Part shown: piece by piece, positions 27,016 to 36,041 of the stretch
Layout of the letters: each line of letters starts with the position of its first letter
Position numbering within the stretch: position 1 is the stretch's first letter
DNA from: Aestuariivirga sp.
Lineage (GTDB): Bacteria > Pseudomonadota > Alphaproteobacteria > Rhizobiales > Aestuariivirgaceae
DNA length: 64,000 nt
Assembly: GCF_020252395.1 (NCBI RefSeq)
Contig: NZ_JADCDB010000001.1
Coordinates: 62,001-126,000, forward strand
Direction of reading: 5' to 3'
Program-made: the position numbers and the translations under genes
Notes under the pieces: model-generated
The model's input: only the letters and a program-made list of their open reading frames with translations
Database searches by the model: none
Told to the model about the DNA's origin: nothing

Positions 27016-27669
27016 CTAGTCCTCGCGGCGATAGCTGATGACGGAGAGATAGCGGATCGGCAGCTTCTTCAGTTCCTCCGGGCCGTGCGGCGCCTCGGCG
27101 TCGAAGAACAACGCGTCACCCGGGTGCATATCATAAGTTTTCTCGCCATGGCGGTACACGACGTTGCCCTCCAGCATGTAGAGAAATTCGAGGCCGGCAT
27201 GCTGGAAGGTGGGAAAGACGTCCGACTCATGCGTCAGCGTGATGAGATAGGGCTCCACCATGACCGGCCCGTGCGGGCTGTGGCCCAGAAGCTCATACTG
27301 ATGGCCGGCGCGCGTGCCGCGGCGCTCAATGGTGAGGCCCTTGCCCGCCTTCACGAAAGTGGCATCGCGGATCTCTTCATAAGACTTGAAGAAGGCCGTG
27401 ACCGGCACCTGCAGCGCCTTGCCCAGCGCCTGGAGGGAGGCGAGCGAGGGCGAGGTTGCCCCATTCTCGATCTTGGACAGCATGCCGGCGGACATGTCGG
27501 CCGCCTTGGCCAGTTCCGCGATGGTGAGACCCAGCTTTTCGCGGAATTCCTTCACCGCGCGGCCAATCGCCTGCTCCAGCAGCTTGCCCTGCGCCTCGCC
27601 GTGACCATGCGGGTCCTGGAAAGGCATGCCGGACTTCCGGGCCGGCCGTCGTCCGTTGCCTTTGTCCAC
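27016..27669 (-). CDS. XRE-cupin family transcriptional regulator
   Basis: 217-aa cytoplasmic regulator. About residues 25-85 are an XRE helix-turn-helix (LTIAELAKAADMSAGMLSKI, with SPSLASLQALGKAL as third helix region); about 130-210 are a small cupin (GNVVYRHGEKTYDMHPGDAL region), the usual ligand sensor. The track gives a GTG at 27693, but the ribosome-binding site GGGAGG lies inside that stretch, 7 bp before the GTG at 27669 (product MDKGNGRRPARK), so I chose the latter. Proteins of this type often control amino-acid or sulfur-compound use; divergent cysD is a candidate target, but this is inference. Confidence 0.9.
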   Translation of the reverse strand: MDKGNGRRPARKSGMPFQDPHGHGEAQGKLLEQAIGRAVKEFREKLGLTIAELAKAADMSAGMLSKIENGATSPSLASLQALGKALQVPVTAFFKSYEEIRDATFVKAGKGLTIERRGTRAGHQYELLGHSPHGPVMVEPYLITLTHESDVFPTFQHAGLEFLYMLEGNVVYRHGEKTYDMHPGDALFFDAEAPHGPEELKKLPIRYLSVISYRRED

Positions 27670-27859
27670 GTCGTTTCCTCCCAGGAAAAACACTATAACG
27701 GACGCAAGGTGACCTCAAGGCCCGTTGCATCAACCGTAAATCGGATCATTCCTATCAGTCCAATGTTTAACTGCCGAACCACAAAGATTTGCCTATTTTT
27801 GTCCGTCGATCTGCGCTAGTTGATCCATGAGTCACCGCAGTCAAAGGTAATATCCTATC

Positions 27860-28984
27860 ATGGACAGTCTCGCCCGATCATTTCTGAGCGAAATCGAGCG
27901 CTTTCTCGCGTCCGCTGGGGTAGAACCCACCGCGCTGGGCAAGCAGGCGCTGGGCGACCCCAATTTCGTCTTCGACCTGCGCAAGGGACGTTCCCCCTCC
28001 ACCCGCACCATCGACAAGGTGCGGAGCTGGATGGCCCAGCAATCCGCCCCCGGCGGCGCGCCGAAATCCTTGCAGCGTGACGCAGCGGCGCTCACCCATC
28101 TCGAACGCCTCGAGGCCGAATCGATCCACATCATGCGCGAGGTGGCGGCGGAGTGCGAGAAGCCGGTGATGCTCTATTCGATCGGCAAGGATTCAGCCGT
28201 GATGCTGCATCTCGCCATCAAGGCCTTCCATCCCTCGAAGCCGCCCTTCCCGCTGCTCCACGTCGATACCGGCTGGAAGTTCCGCGACATGTATGCGATG
28301 CGCGCGGCCACCGCGAAGAAATATGACTGGGAGCTGATCGTCCACAAGAACCCGGAGGGTGTGGCCAAGAACGTCAACCCCTTCGACCATGGCTCGGCGC
28401 TGCACACCCAGATCATGAAGACCGATGGCCTCAAGCAGGCGCTGGACACATACGGCTTCGACGCGGCCTTCGGCGGCGCGCGGCGCGATGAAGAAAAGTC
28501 CCGCGCCAAGGAGCGCATCTTCTCCTTCCGTGACCAGCGACACCGCTGGGACCCCAAGAACCAGCGCCCGGAACTGTGGGACCTCTATAACGCGCGCAAG
28601 AACAAGGGTGAATCGATCCGCGTATTTCCACTTTCGAACTGGACCGAGCTCGACATCTGGCAATACATCCACCGCGAGTCGATCGACATCGTGCCGCTGT
28701 ACTTCGCCGCGGAACGTCCCGTGGTGGAACGTGACGGCCAGCTGATCATGGTGGATGACGGGCGCATGCGCCTCAACCCCGGCGAGACGCCGCAGATGCG
28801 CCGCATAAGATTCCGCACGCTGGGCTGCTATCCGCTGACGGGGGCCATCGAGTCCAGCGCCACCTCGCTTCTCGATATCGTGGAGGAAATGCTCGTGGCC
28901 ACCTCCTCCGAGCGCCAGGGCCGGGTCATCGACAAGGATGCGTCTGCCTCCATGGAAAAGAAGAAGCAGGAAGGATATTTCTGA
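27860..28984 (+). CDS. cysD: Sulfate adenylyltransferase small subunit CysD with N-terminal HTH-like domain
   Basis: ATP sulfurylase subunit that makes APS from sulfate and ATP with CysN. Residues about 75-374 are a complete CysD ([62 protein letters not shown], ending KKKQEGYF). The first 60 residues are not Cys[21 protein letters not shown] then [13 protein letters not shown] looks like a small alphaproteobacterial HTH-type protein normally encoded alone. The fusion is in frame with no stop. An internal ATG at 28031 ([13 protein letters not shown]) has GGAG upstream and would give a normal 317-aa CysD, so two products are possible. The cysNC start overlaps the stop (TGATG). Confidence 0.92.
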   Translation: MDSLARSFLSEIERFLASAGVEPTALGKQALGDPNFVFDLRKGRSPSTRTIDKVRSWMAQQSAPGGAPKSLQRDAAALTHLERLEAESIHIMREVAAECEKPVMLYSIGKDSAVMLHLAIKAFHPSKPPFPLLHVDTGWKFRDMYAMRAATAKKYDWELIVHKNPEGVAKNVNPFDHGSALHTQIMKTDGLKQALDTYGFDAAFGGARRDEEKSRAKERIFSFRDQRHRWDPKNQRPELWDLYNARKNKGESIRVFPLSNWTELDIWQYIHRESIDIVPLYFAAERPVVERDGQLIMVDDGRMRLNPGETPQMRRIRFRTLGCYPLTGAIESSATSLLDIVEEMLVATSSERQGRVIDKDASASMEKKKQEGYF

Positions 28985-30888
28985 TGACGCGCTTCATCGA
29001 ATTCGCCGGCGGCGACGTCGAGGCCTATCTCCACGCCCAGGAACAGAAGGATCTCCTCCGCTTCATCACCTGCGGCTCGGTCGATGACGGCAAGTCCACG
29101 CTCATTGGACGCCTTCTCTATGAAGCCAAGATGCTGTTCGAGGATCAGCTGACCGCACTCGAAGCGGACTCGAAGAAGATGGGCACGCAGGGCGGCAACC
29201 TCGATTTCGCGCTGCTGGTCGATGGGCTCGCCGCCGAGCGCGAACAGGGCATCACCATCGACGTAGCCTACCGCGCCTTTACCACCGGCAAGCGCAAGTT
29301 CATCGTCGCCGACACGCCAGGCCATGAGCAATACACCCGCAACATGGCGACGGGCGCATCGACCGCCGATCTCGCCATCATCCTGATGGATGCGCGGAAA
29401 GGCGTGCTCACCCAGACTCGCCGCCACACCTTCATCTGCACGCTGCTGGGCATCAAGCACCTGGTCGCCGCCGTCAACAAAATGGACCTGATGGACTTTG
29501 ACCAGGCCGTCTTCAAGCGCATCGAGGAAGATTATCGCGCCTTCGCCAAATCGCTCGGCGCGGACGAGATCACGGTGATCCCGGTCTCGGCGCTGCTCGG
29601 CGACAACATGATCACCCGCTCCACCACCATGCCCTGGTACCACGGCCCCACGCTGATGGCGCATCTCGAAACCGTGCCGGTGGGAGACGACCTGGCGGAG
29701 AAGCCCTTCCGCCTCCCCGTGCAGTGGGTGAACCGCCCGAACCAGAATTTCCGCGGCTTCTCCGGCACCATCGTGTCCGGAACGGTGAAGCCCGGCGATG
29801 CCATCAAGGTGCTACCCTCCGGCCGCGCGTCAAGCGTCGAACGAATCGTCACCTATGACGGCGACCTCGAAGAGGGTGTGGCCGGCCAGTCGCTGACCGT
29901 CACCTTGAAGGACGAGATCGACATCAGCCGCGGCGACGTCATTTGCACGGCCAATGATCCGGCCGAGGTCTCGGACCAGTTCGAGGTCGAGATCCTGTGG
30001 ATGTCGGATGAGCCGATGCTTCCCGGAAGGCCCTATCTCTTCAAATCCTCGGCCAAGACCGTGCCCGGCACGCTGGAGGAGCTGAAATACAAGGTCAACG
30101 TCAACACCATGGAGCACGTGGCGGCGAAGACGCTGGCCTTGAACGAGATCGGCGTGTGCAACCTGGAGCTCGACAGCCAGATCGCCTTCGCGCCTTACGC
30201 CGAGAACCGCCACCTCGGCTCCTTCATCATCATCGACCGCTTTTCCAACAATACAGTGGGCATGGGGCTGATCCGCTTCGCGCTCCGCCGCGCTGGGAAC
30301 ATCCATTGGCAGGCGGTGGACGTGAACAAGCAGGCGCGCGCCGCGCTCACCGGGCAGAAGCCGGCGGTGCTGTGGTTCACGGGCCTTTCGGGTGCGGGCA
30401 AGTCGACCATCGCCAACCTGGTCGAAAAGCAGCTCCATGCCGCGGGCCATATGACCTACCTGCTCGACGGCGACAATGTCCGCCACGGCCTCAACCGCGA
30501 TTTGGGCTTCACGGACGCCGACCGCGTCGAGAACATCCGCCGGGTGGGCGAAGTCGCGAAGCTGATGGTTGACGCGGGGCTCATCGTGCTCGTCTCCTTC
30601 ATCTCGCCCTTCCGCTCCGAACGGCTGATGGCCCGCGAATTGCTGGAGGATGGCGAGTTCATCGAGATCTTCGTCGACACCGCCTTGGCCGAGGCCGAGA
30701 GGCGCGATGTGAAGGGCCTCTACGCCAAGGCGCGGCGCGGCGAGATCAAGCACTTCACCGGCATCTCCTCGCCCTATGAAGCGCCGGAGAAGCCGGAGCT
30801 CCGCGTCGACACCGCCAAGGTGACGGCGGAAGGCGCCGCCGACCTCGTGGTGCAATACCTGAGGGACAAGGGGCGGCTGGCGAAGTAG
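28984..30888 (+). CDS. cysNC: Bifunctional sulfate adenylyltransferase large subunit / APS kinase CysNC
   Basis: 634-aa fusion. Residues about 1-440 are the CysN GTPase (P-loop [36 protein letters not shown]), which drives APS formation with CysD. Residues about 455-634 are APS kinase CysC ([57 protein letters not shown]), making PAPS. Both parts look intact. PAPS can serve cysteine synthesis or sulfotransferases; a sulfotransferase gene is present at 49644. No PAPS reductase lies nearby. The fused form is common in rhizobia (NodQ type). Confidence 0.95.
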   Translation: MTRFIEFAGGDVEAYLHAQEQKDLLRFITCGSVDDGKSTLIGRLLYEAKMLFEDQLTALEADSKKMGTQGGNLDFALLVDGLAAEREQGITIDVAYRAFTTGKRKFIVADTPGHEQYTRNMATGASTADLAIILMDARKGVLTQTRRHTFICTLLGIKHLVAAVNKMDLMDFDQAVFKRIEEDYRAFAKSLGADEITVIPVSALLGDNMITRSTTMPWYHGPTLMAHLETVPVGDDLAEKPFRLPVQWVNRPNQNFRGFSGTIVSGTVKPGDAIKVLPSGRASSVERIVTYDGDLEEGVAGQSLTVTLKDEIDISRGDVICTANDPAEVSDQFEVEILWMSDEPMLPGRPYLFKSSAKTVPGTLEELKYKVNVNTMEHVAAKTLALNEIGVCNLELDSQIAFAPYAENRHLGSFIIIDRFSNNTVGMGLIRFALRRAGNIHWQAVDVNKQARAALTGQKPAVLWFTGLSGAGKSTIANLVEKQLHAAGHMTYLLDGDNVRHGLNRDLGFTDADRVENIRRVGEVAKLMVDAGLIVLVSFISPFRSERLMARELLEDGEFIEIFVDTALAEAERRDVKGLYAKARRGEIKHFTGISSPYEAPEKPELRVDTAKVTAEGAADLVVQYLRDKGRLAK

Positions 30889-30915
30889 CAACGGCTCCTT
30901 CAGTCCGAACTCGTC

Positions 30916-30938
30916 ATGGCCGGGTCAGACCCTGCCAT
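30916..30938. repeat. Palindrome ATGGCCGGGTC/GACCCTGCCAT
   Basis: Arms of 11 bp separated by one base, with a single mismatch; same family as 15167. It opens a 281-bp gap between cysNC and hutH that is made almost wholly of palindromic pieces. Confidence 0.65.
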
Positions 30939-30986
30939 ATCGTTACCTGGCCGTCCCCGGAGAGGGTCTACCCCGGAGCATGATCC

Positions 30987-31009
30987 GCGAAAGCGAAATC
31001 CGCTTTCGC
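30987..31009. repeat. Hairpin GCGAAAGCG/CGCTTTCGC next to GAGCATGATC
   Basis: A perfect 9-bp stem with loop AAATC, preceded by GGAGCATGATCC. This wording (GAGCATGATC plus a GAAAGC/GCTTTC stem) is typical of short intergenic elements of Hyphomicrobiales; a related GAGCATC...GATGCTC element is at 49598. Confidence 0.65.
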
Positions 31010-31112
31010 AACAAGATAGCGCGATGTGACCCCAGGAGCGCCTCCCACGGATGCAGCATCGTCGCGCGCACCAGCGCCTGCGGGCCAAGCGATGCTCTCT
31101 TCATGGCCTTCA

Positions 31113-31137
31113 CACCGGCTTTCGCCGTGATGACGGC
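31113..31137. repeat. Half copy of the GTCATC-CCGGCGAAAGCCGG repeat
   Basis: CACCGGCTTTCGCCGTGATG then ACGGC is the reverse-oriented half of the element at 21303. It lies 33 bp from the hutH stop. Confidence 0.6.
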
Positions 31138-31169
31138 TCGCAGGAAAGGGCACGGCGCGGGACAGCAGT

Positions 31170-32702
31170 CTACTTGCAGCCGAGGTCGCCGAGCAACTCC
31201 GGCACCAGCTTTGCAAAGCGGCCCTGCTCGACGAGCGTGGCGATGGCCTCGGTGCCGGTGGCGAATTCACGGTCCTCGTCGCGCCTGGCGGACTTCGCCC
31301 GCACGATGGCATGCGCCTCCTCGATCGGCTGCGACGAGGCAAGCGGCCTGCGGAACTCGATGCCCTCGGCCGCCGCCATCAGTTCGATGGCGATGATGCG
31401 CGAGAGGTTGGCGTTCATCAGGCCAAGCCGCCTCGCGCCGTGGGTGGCCATGGAGACGTGGTCCTCCTGGTTGGCCGAGGTGGGCGCGGAGTCGACGGAG
31501 GCCGGGTGCGACATCTGCTTGTTCTCGCTCATCAGGGCGGCGGCCGTGCATTGCGGGATCATGAAGCCGGAGTTGAGGCCGGGGTTGCGGATGAGGAAGG
31601 GCGGCAGCAGCGAGATCGAGCTGTCGATCAGCGCCGCGATGCGCCGCTCGGAGAGCGAGCCCATCTCGGCCACGGCAAGAGCGATCATGTCAGCCGCGAA
31701 GGCCACCGGCTCTGCATGGAAGTTGCCGCCGGACAGCACCGCGCCATCCTCGGCGAAGACCAGCGGATTGTCGGACACCGCATTGGCCTCGATCACCAAG
31801 GTGCGCGCGGCATGGCTAAGAAGGTCGAGGCAGGCGCCCATCACCTGCGGCTGGCAGCGGAAGGAATAAGGGTCCTGCACGCGGTCATCGTTTTCGAGGT
31901 GCGAGGCGCGGATCTGGCTTCCGCTGAGCAGGCGGCGATAGTGAGACGCGGCCAGAACCTGCCCGGGGTGCGGGCGCAGCGCATGGATGCGGGGGTCGAA
32001 AGGCGTGTCGGAGCCCATGACGGCATCGACCGACATGGCGCCGGCGAGGATCGCAGCCTCGGCATTGCGTTCCGCTGCCACGAGGCCAAAGAGAGCCAGT
32101 GCGGTCGAAACCTGCGTGCCATTGAGCAGCGCCAGGCCCTCCTTGGGGCCGAGCGCCACCGGTGCGACTCCAGCTGCCTTCAGCGCCTCCGCACCCGAGA
32201 CGCGCGCGCCCTTCACCAGCGCCTCGCCCTCGCCGATGAGCACGAGGCTCATATGCGCCAAGGGTGCGAGATCGCCCGAGGCGCCGACGGAGCCCTGCCC
32301 CGGAATGATTGGCAGCACGTCGGCGTTGATCAGCGCGGCGAGTGCCTCCATGGCGGCGAGCGAGATGCCGGAGGCGCCCTGGCTCAACGCGTTGAGCTTC
32401 ATCAGCAGGATCAGCCGGGTAACGCCTTCACTCAAGGGCGCGCCCACGCCCGCCGCATGCGAGCGCACGATGTTGATCTGCAGCTTGTCGAGGTCCTGTG
32501 CGGCGATGCGCGTCTTGGCCAGCTTGCCGAAACCGGTGTTGACGCCATAGATCGCATCCCCCGTGGCGAGCAGCCGCTTCACCGTCCCGGCGGAGCGGAT
32601 GATGCGGGCCCGCGCCCCTTCGGAAAGCTCCACCTCGATCGGCCCGGCAAGTGCCGCGCGGATGCCGGAAAGGTCCAGCGGGCGGTCTCCGATGGCGATC
32701 AT
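31170..32702 (-). CDS. hutH: Histidine ammonia-lyase HutH
   Basis: Cytoplasmic enzyme of 510 aa that deaminates histidine to urocanate, first step of the Hut pathway. The self-cyclising ASG triplet that forms the MIO cofactor is at 141-143 (GSVGASGDLAPLAHMSL). Other family blocks are YGVNTGFGKLA, QDPYSFRCQPQV and SADQED-like TSANQEDHVSM. Length is normal. The start overlaps the end of hutF by 4 bp (ATGA), so hutF-hutH is a two-gene operon. Confidence 0.96.
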   Translation of the reverse strand: MIAIGDRPLDLSGIRAALAGPIEVELSEGARARIIRSAGTVKRLLATGDAIYGVNTGFGKLAKTRIAAQDLDKLQINIVRSHAAGVGAPLSEGVTRLILLMKLNALSQGASGISLAAMEALAALINADVLPIIPGQGSVGASGDLAPLAHMSLVLIGEGEALVKGARVSGAEALKAAGVAPVALGPKEGLALLNGTQVSTALALFGLVAAERNAEAAILAGAMSVDAVMGSDTPFDPRIHALRPHPGQVLAASHYRRLLSGSQIRASHLENDDRVQDPYSFRCQPQVMGACLDLLSHAARTLVIEANAVSDNPLVFAEDGAVLSGGNFHAEPVAFAADMIALAVAEMGSLSERRIAALIDSSISLLPPFLIRNPGLNSGFMIPQCTAAALMSENKQMSHPASVDSAPTSANQEDHVSMATHGARRLGLMNANLSRIIAIELMAAAEGIEFRRPLASSQPIEEAHAIVRAKSARRDEDREFATGTEAIATLVEQGRFAKLVPELLGDLGCK

Positions 32703-34060
32703 GTGTCGAGCCTCCGTAAGGCGCGGCGGAAGTTCCGCGCGATCTGTTCTTCATGGATGTGATGGCGGTCCTGCACGACATGCCTGCCGCCGACGATCAC
32801 GTCTCTCACCAGCGCATTGCCACCGGAGAAGATCCAGGTGTCGAGTGCGGCATCCTCGTGCCGCCCCGCCAGCAGCGGATGACCGGCGTCGAGGACCGTG
32901 ATGTCCGCCCGGCATCCCGGCGCGATGGCGCCGACCGGCTGACGCATGGAGCGCGCACCGCCCTTGAGCGCGGCTTCATAGAGGGTGCGCCCGGTGGACC
33001 GGCCCGGCCCGCCCGCCAGCGCATTGCGGGTCAAGTCGCGCAGGCGCTGGGAATATTCCAGCATGCGCAGGTCTTCCGCGGGCGAGACGGTGATGTGGCT
33101 GTCGGAGCCGATGGCGATGGCCCCAGCCTCGGCCATGAACTGGGTGGCCGGGAAGATGCCGTCGCCGAGATTGGCCTCCGTCGTCGGGCACAGCCCGGCA
33201 ATGGCGCCGGAGCGGGCCAGCGCCGCCGTCTCGGCCGGGGTCATGTGGGTGGCATGGATGGCCGTCCAGCGGCCGGAGAGGTCGAAGCTCTTCATCAGCA
33301 GTTCAACCGGGCGGCGGCCGCAGAAGGCGATGCAGTCCTCCACCTCCTTCACTTGCTCGGCGACATGGACGTGGATCGGGGCATCGGCGGCAAGCCCGGC
33401 GATCACCTCGCGCAGCAAGTCCGGCGTCACCGCCCGCAGCGAATGGGGCGAGATGCCAACGCGCTGGAGGGAGTTGCTTGCAACTTGTATAGACAGGTGG
33501 TCGACGATCTTCAGGAATCGCTCGGCGCGGTTCAGGAAGCGGCGCTGGCCGGGCGCCGGATCCTGCCCGCCGAAGCCGCCGAAGGCATAGAGCGTGGGCA
33601 GGATGGTGATGCCGATCCCCGCATGCTGCGCTGCAGCAAGACAGCGGAGGCTCATCTCCGCCGGGTCGGCATAGGGCGTGCCGTCCGGGGCATGGTGCAG
33701 GTACTGGAACTCGCCCACCACCGAGAAACCCGACTTCAGCATCTCGACATAAAGCTGCGCCGCAACGGCCTCGAGATCGTCCGGCGAGAGCCTGAGCGCG
33801 AAGCCATACATGGCCTCCCGCCAAGTCCAGAAACTGTCCGCCCCCGGCCCGGCCCGCTCCGCAAGGCCGAGCATGAAGCGCTGGTGGGCGTGGGAATGAA
33901 CGTTGGGCATGGCCGGAACGGCGATGCCGGGAATGGGCTCGCCGCCCGCACCCGCGCCAATGGCTGCGATGATGCCTGCGCTGTCGATGACGACCGTGAC
34001 GTCCCGCTGCCATCCGGTGGGCGTAAGCAGGCTGTCGAAGTGAAATTTCCGGCTTTCCAT
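32699..34060 (-). CDS. hutF: Formimidoylglutamate deiminase HutF
   Basis: Amidohydrolase of 453 aa that converts N-formimidoyl-glutamate to N-formylglutamate and ammonia, the two-step branch of histidine breakdown. Metal-binding motif [15 protein letters not shown], the HVHVAEQ-like [20 protein letters not shown] and SDSHITVSP are in the expected order of the TIM-barrel fold. First gene of hutF-hutH, divergent from hutI across a 46-bp region carrying a HutC-like operator. The next enzyme, N-formylglutamate deformylase HutG, is not in this window. Confidence 0.95.
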   Translation of the reverse strand: MESRKFHFDSLLTPTGWQRDVTVVIDSAGIIAAIGAGAGGEPIPGIAVPAMPNVHSHAHQRFMLGLAERAGPGADSFWTWREAMYGFALRLSPDDLEAVAAQLYVEMLKSGFSVVGEFQYLHHAPDGTPYADPAEMSLRCLAAAQHAGIGITILPTLYAFGGFGGQDPAPGQRRFLNRAERFLKIVDHLSIQVASNSLQRVGISPHSLRAVTPDLLREVIAGLAADAPIHVHVAEQVKEVEDCIAFCGRRPVELLMKSFDLSGRWTAIHATHMTPAETAALARSGAIAGLCPTTEANLGDGIFPATQFMAEAGAIAIGSDSHITVSPAEDLRMLEYSQRLRDLTRNALAGGPGRSTGRTLYEAALKGGARSMRQPVGAIAPGCRADITVLDAGHPLLAGRHEDAALDTWIFSGGNALVRDVIVGGRHVVQDRHHIHEEQIARNFRRALRRLDT

Positions 34061-34074
34061 GACGCGGACTATAC

Positions 34075-34095
34075 TGTATATACAACCTTATACAA
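34075..34095. promoter_or_regulatory. Likely HutC operator between hutF and hutI
   Basis: The palindrome TGTATATACA (34075-34084) is followed by a second TATACAA one helical turn (10 bp) after the first (34079-34085 and 34089-34095). It occupies the 46-bp gap between divergent hutF and hutI, and the GntR/HutC-type repressor gene is two genes away. GntR-HutC regulators bind GTATA/TATAC-type palindromes, so repression of both hut operons, relieved by urocanate, is expected. Confidence 0.75.
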
Positions 34096-34106
34096 GAGGC
34101 TTCATC

Positions 34107-35300
34107 ATGCTGCTCACAAACCTCACGGCCGCCACGATGCGCGACGGTTATGGCCTGATCGAGGATGCCGCGATCCTGATCGAGGGCAGCCGCATCGCCT
34201 GGGTGGGCCCCCGCGCCGATGCCCCCTCGGGCCACGACACGACCGACTGCGCGGGGCGCCTCGCCACCCCCGGCCTGATCGATTGCCACACCCACCTCGT
34301 CTATGGCGGCAGCCGGGCGCATGAGTTCGAGCAGCGACTCACCGGGGTCTCCTATGCCGAAATCGCCAAGGCCGGCGGCGGCATCGCCTCGACCGTTCGC
34401 ATGACGCGCGCTGAGTCGGAGGCCGACCTCGCCGCGTCAGCGCTGCGCCGCCTCGACAGCCTGCTGGCCGAGGGCGTCACCACCATCGAGGTCAAGTCCG
34501 GCTACGGCCTCGACCGCGACACCGAGATGAAGATGCTGAAGGTCGCCCGCGAGCTCTCGCAGTGGCGGCCTGTCGACGTGGTCACGACCTATCTCGGCGC
34601 CCATGCCCTGCCGCCGGAGTTCAAGGACAACCGGGCTGGCTACCTCGACCTCGTGTGCGGCCAAGTCATGCCCGCCGTGGCCCAGGCCAGGCTCGCCGAC
34701 GCTGTGGACGCCTTCTGCGAGGGGATCGCCTTCTCGGTGGCCGAGACCCGCCGGGTCTTCGAGGTGGCGAAATCCCTGGGACTCCCCGTCAAGCTCCACG
34801 CCGAGCAGCTCTCCAACCTTGGAGGCTCGGCGCTCGCCGCCGAATTCGGCGCCCTCTCGGTGGACCACATCGAATATCTCGACCAGGCGGGGGTGGACGC
34901 CATCGCCGCCTCCGGCACCGTGGCCGTGCTGCTGCCCGGCGCCTTTTATTACCTGCGGGAGAAGCAGGCTCCGCCCGTCGCCGCGCTGCGCAAGGCGGGC
35001 GTGCCCATGGCGGTGGCAACCGACCTCAATCCCGGAACCTCGCCCGTCCACTCGATCCTCACCGCCATGAACATGGCCTGCGTGCTCTTCGGCCTCACGC
35101 CGGAGGAAGCGCTGCGCGGCGTCACCGACAACGCCGCCAAGGCGCTCGGACTCTATGACCGGGGCCTGCTCACCCCCGGCATGCGGGCCGACATCGCGCT
35201 GTGGAACGCCCAGCGGCCGGGCGAGCTCGCCTATCCGCTGGGCTTCAACCCGCTGGCCGCCGTCATCCACGATGGCAAATTGGCGCGGGGCATCCTCTGA
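34107..35300 (+). CDS. hutI: Imidazolonepropionase HutI
   Basis: Amidohydrolase of 397 aa that opens the ring of imidazolone propionate to formimidoylglutamate. Zinc ligands lie in [19 protein letters not shown]; further blocks are [22 protein letters not shown] and the NPGTSPVHS loop with ATDLNPG. The track starts 16 codons upstream; [14 protein letters not shown] at 34107 has AGAGG 8 bp before it and avoids running into the operator. The stop overlaps hutC by one base. Confidence 0.95.
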   Translation: MLLTNLTAATMRDGYGLIEDAAILIEGSRIAWVGPRADAPSGHDTTDCAGRLATPGLIDCHTHLVYGGSRAHEFEQRLTGVSYAEIAKAGGGIASTVRMTRAESEADLAASALRRLDSLLAEGVTTIEVKSGYGLDRDTEMKMLKVARELSQWRPVDVVTTYLGAHALPPEFKDNRAGYLDLVCGQVMPAVAQARLADAVDAFCEGIAFSVAETRRVFEVAKSLGLPVKLHAEQLSNLGGSALAAEFGALSVDHIEYLDQAGVDAIAASGTVAVLLPGAFYYLREKQAPPVAALRKAGVPMAVATDLNPGTSPVHSILTAMNMACVLFGLTPEEALRGVTDNAAKALGLYDRGLLTPGMRADIALWNAQRPGELAYPLGFNPLAAVIHDGKLARGIL

Positions 35301-36031
35301 TGAGCGGCGCGCAGCCGCTCTACGCCAAGGTCAAGGAGCATATCCTCGACAACATCCGCTCCGGCGCCTGGGAGGCGGGCCGCCGCGTGCCCTCTGAGAA
35401 CGAGCTGGTGGAAAGCTTCCGGATAAGCCGCATGACGGCCAACCGCGCCTTGCGCGAGCTGACGGCGGAAGGCTTCCTCAGCCGCGTGCCCGGTGTCGGC
35501 ACCTTCGTGAAGGAGTCGCCTGCCCTCTCCAGCCTTATGGAGCTGCGCAACATCGCCGGGGAGATCGCCCAGCGCGGCCACCGCTATTCCTCGCGCATGA
35601 TCCGCAAGGGCGTGAGCGACTCCAACCCGGCGCTGGCCGAGGAGTTTGAGGACCGCAGCCTCAAGCAGCTCTTCCACATCGTCATCGTGCATGAGGAGAA
35701 TGGCGTTCCCGTCCAACTCGAAGACCGTTACGTGAACCCCGCCGTGGCGCCGGATTTCCTCGACCACGACTTCACCGAAACGACACCCACCGCCGTGCTG
35801 CTCGCCGCAACACCGGTGGATGAACTGGAACACACGGTGGAAGCAAAACTTCCGACAACCGAACAGCAACGGCTGCTCGGAATTGCAACACTCGAACCAT
35901 GCCTCGCGCTCTACCGCCGCTCGTGGAGCCGCGGCAAGGTCGCGACCGCCGTCACCCTCACCTATCCCGCCAGCCGCTACGCGCTGTACAGCCGCCACCG
36001 CACCAACGCGCGCGGCGCCTTCTCGCAATAG
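35300..36031 (+). CDS. hutC: Histidine utilisation repressor HutC (GntR family)
   Basis: 243-aa repressor. Residues about 6-72 are a GntR winged helix ([49 protein letters not shown]); about 95-240 are the UTRA ligand domain, which binds urocanate in known HutC proteins ([20 protein letters not shown]). It sits inside the operon it should control; the TGATG junction with hutI gives translational coupling. The longer track ORF from 35201 runs inside hutI and is not the start. Confidence 0.95.
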   Translation: MSGAQPLYAKVKEHILDNIRSGAWEAGRRVPSENELVESFRISRMTANRALRELTAEGFLSRVPGVGTFVKESPALSSLMELRNIAGEIAQRGHRYSSRMIRKGVSDSNPALAEEFEDRSLKQLFHIVIVHEENGVPVQLEDRYVNPAVAPDFLDHDFTETTPTAVLLAATPVDELEHTVEAKLPTTEQQRLLGIATLEPCLALYRRSWSRGKVATAVTLTYPASRYALYSRHRTNARGAFSQ

Positions 36032-36041
36032 GAGCTTTCCC

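Noticed and set aside
27694-27859. Possible riboswitch or Cys regulator site before cysD
   Set aside because: The 166-bp region is relatively AT-rich, but I could not find a SAM-type or other known aptamer core or a clear operator palindrome.
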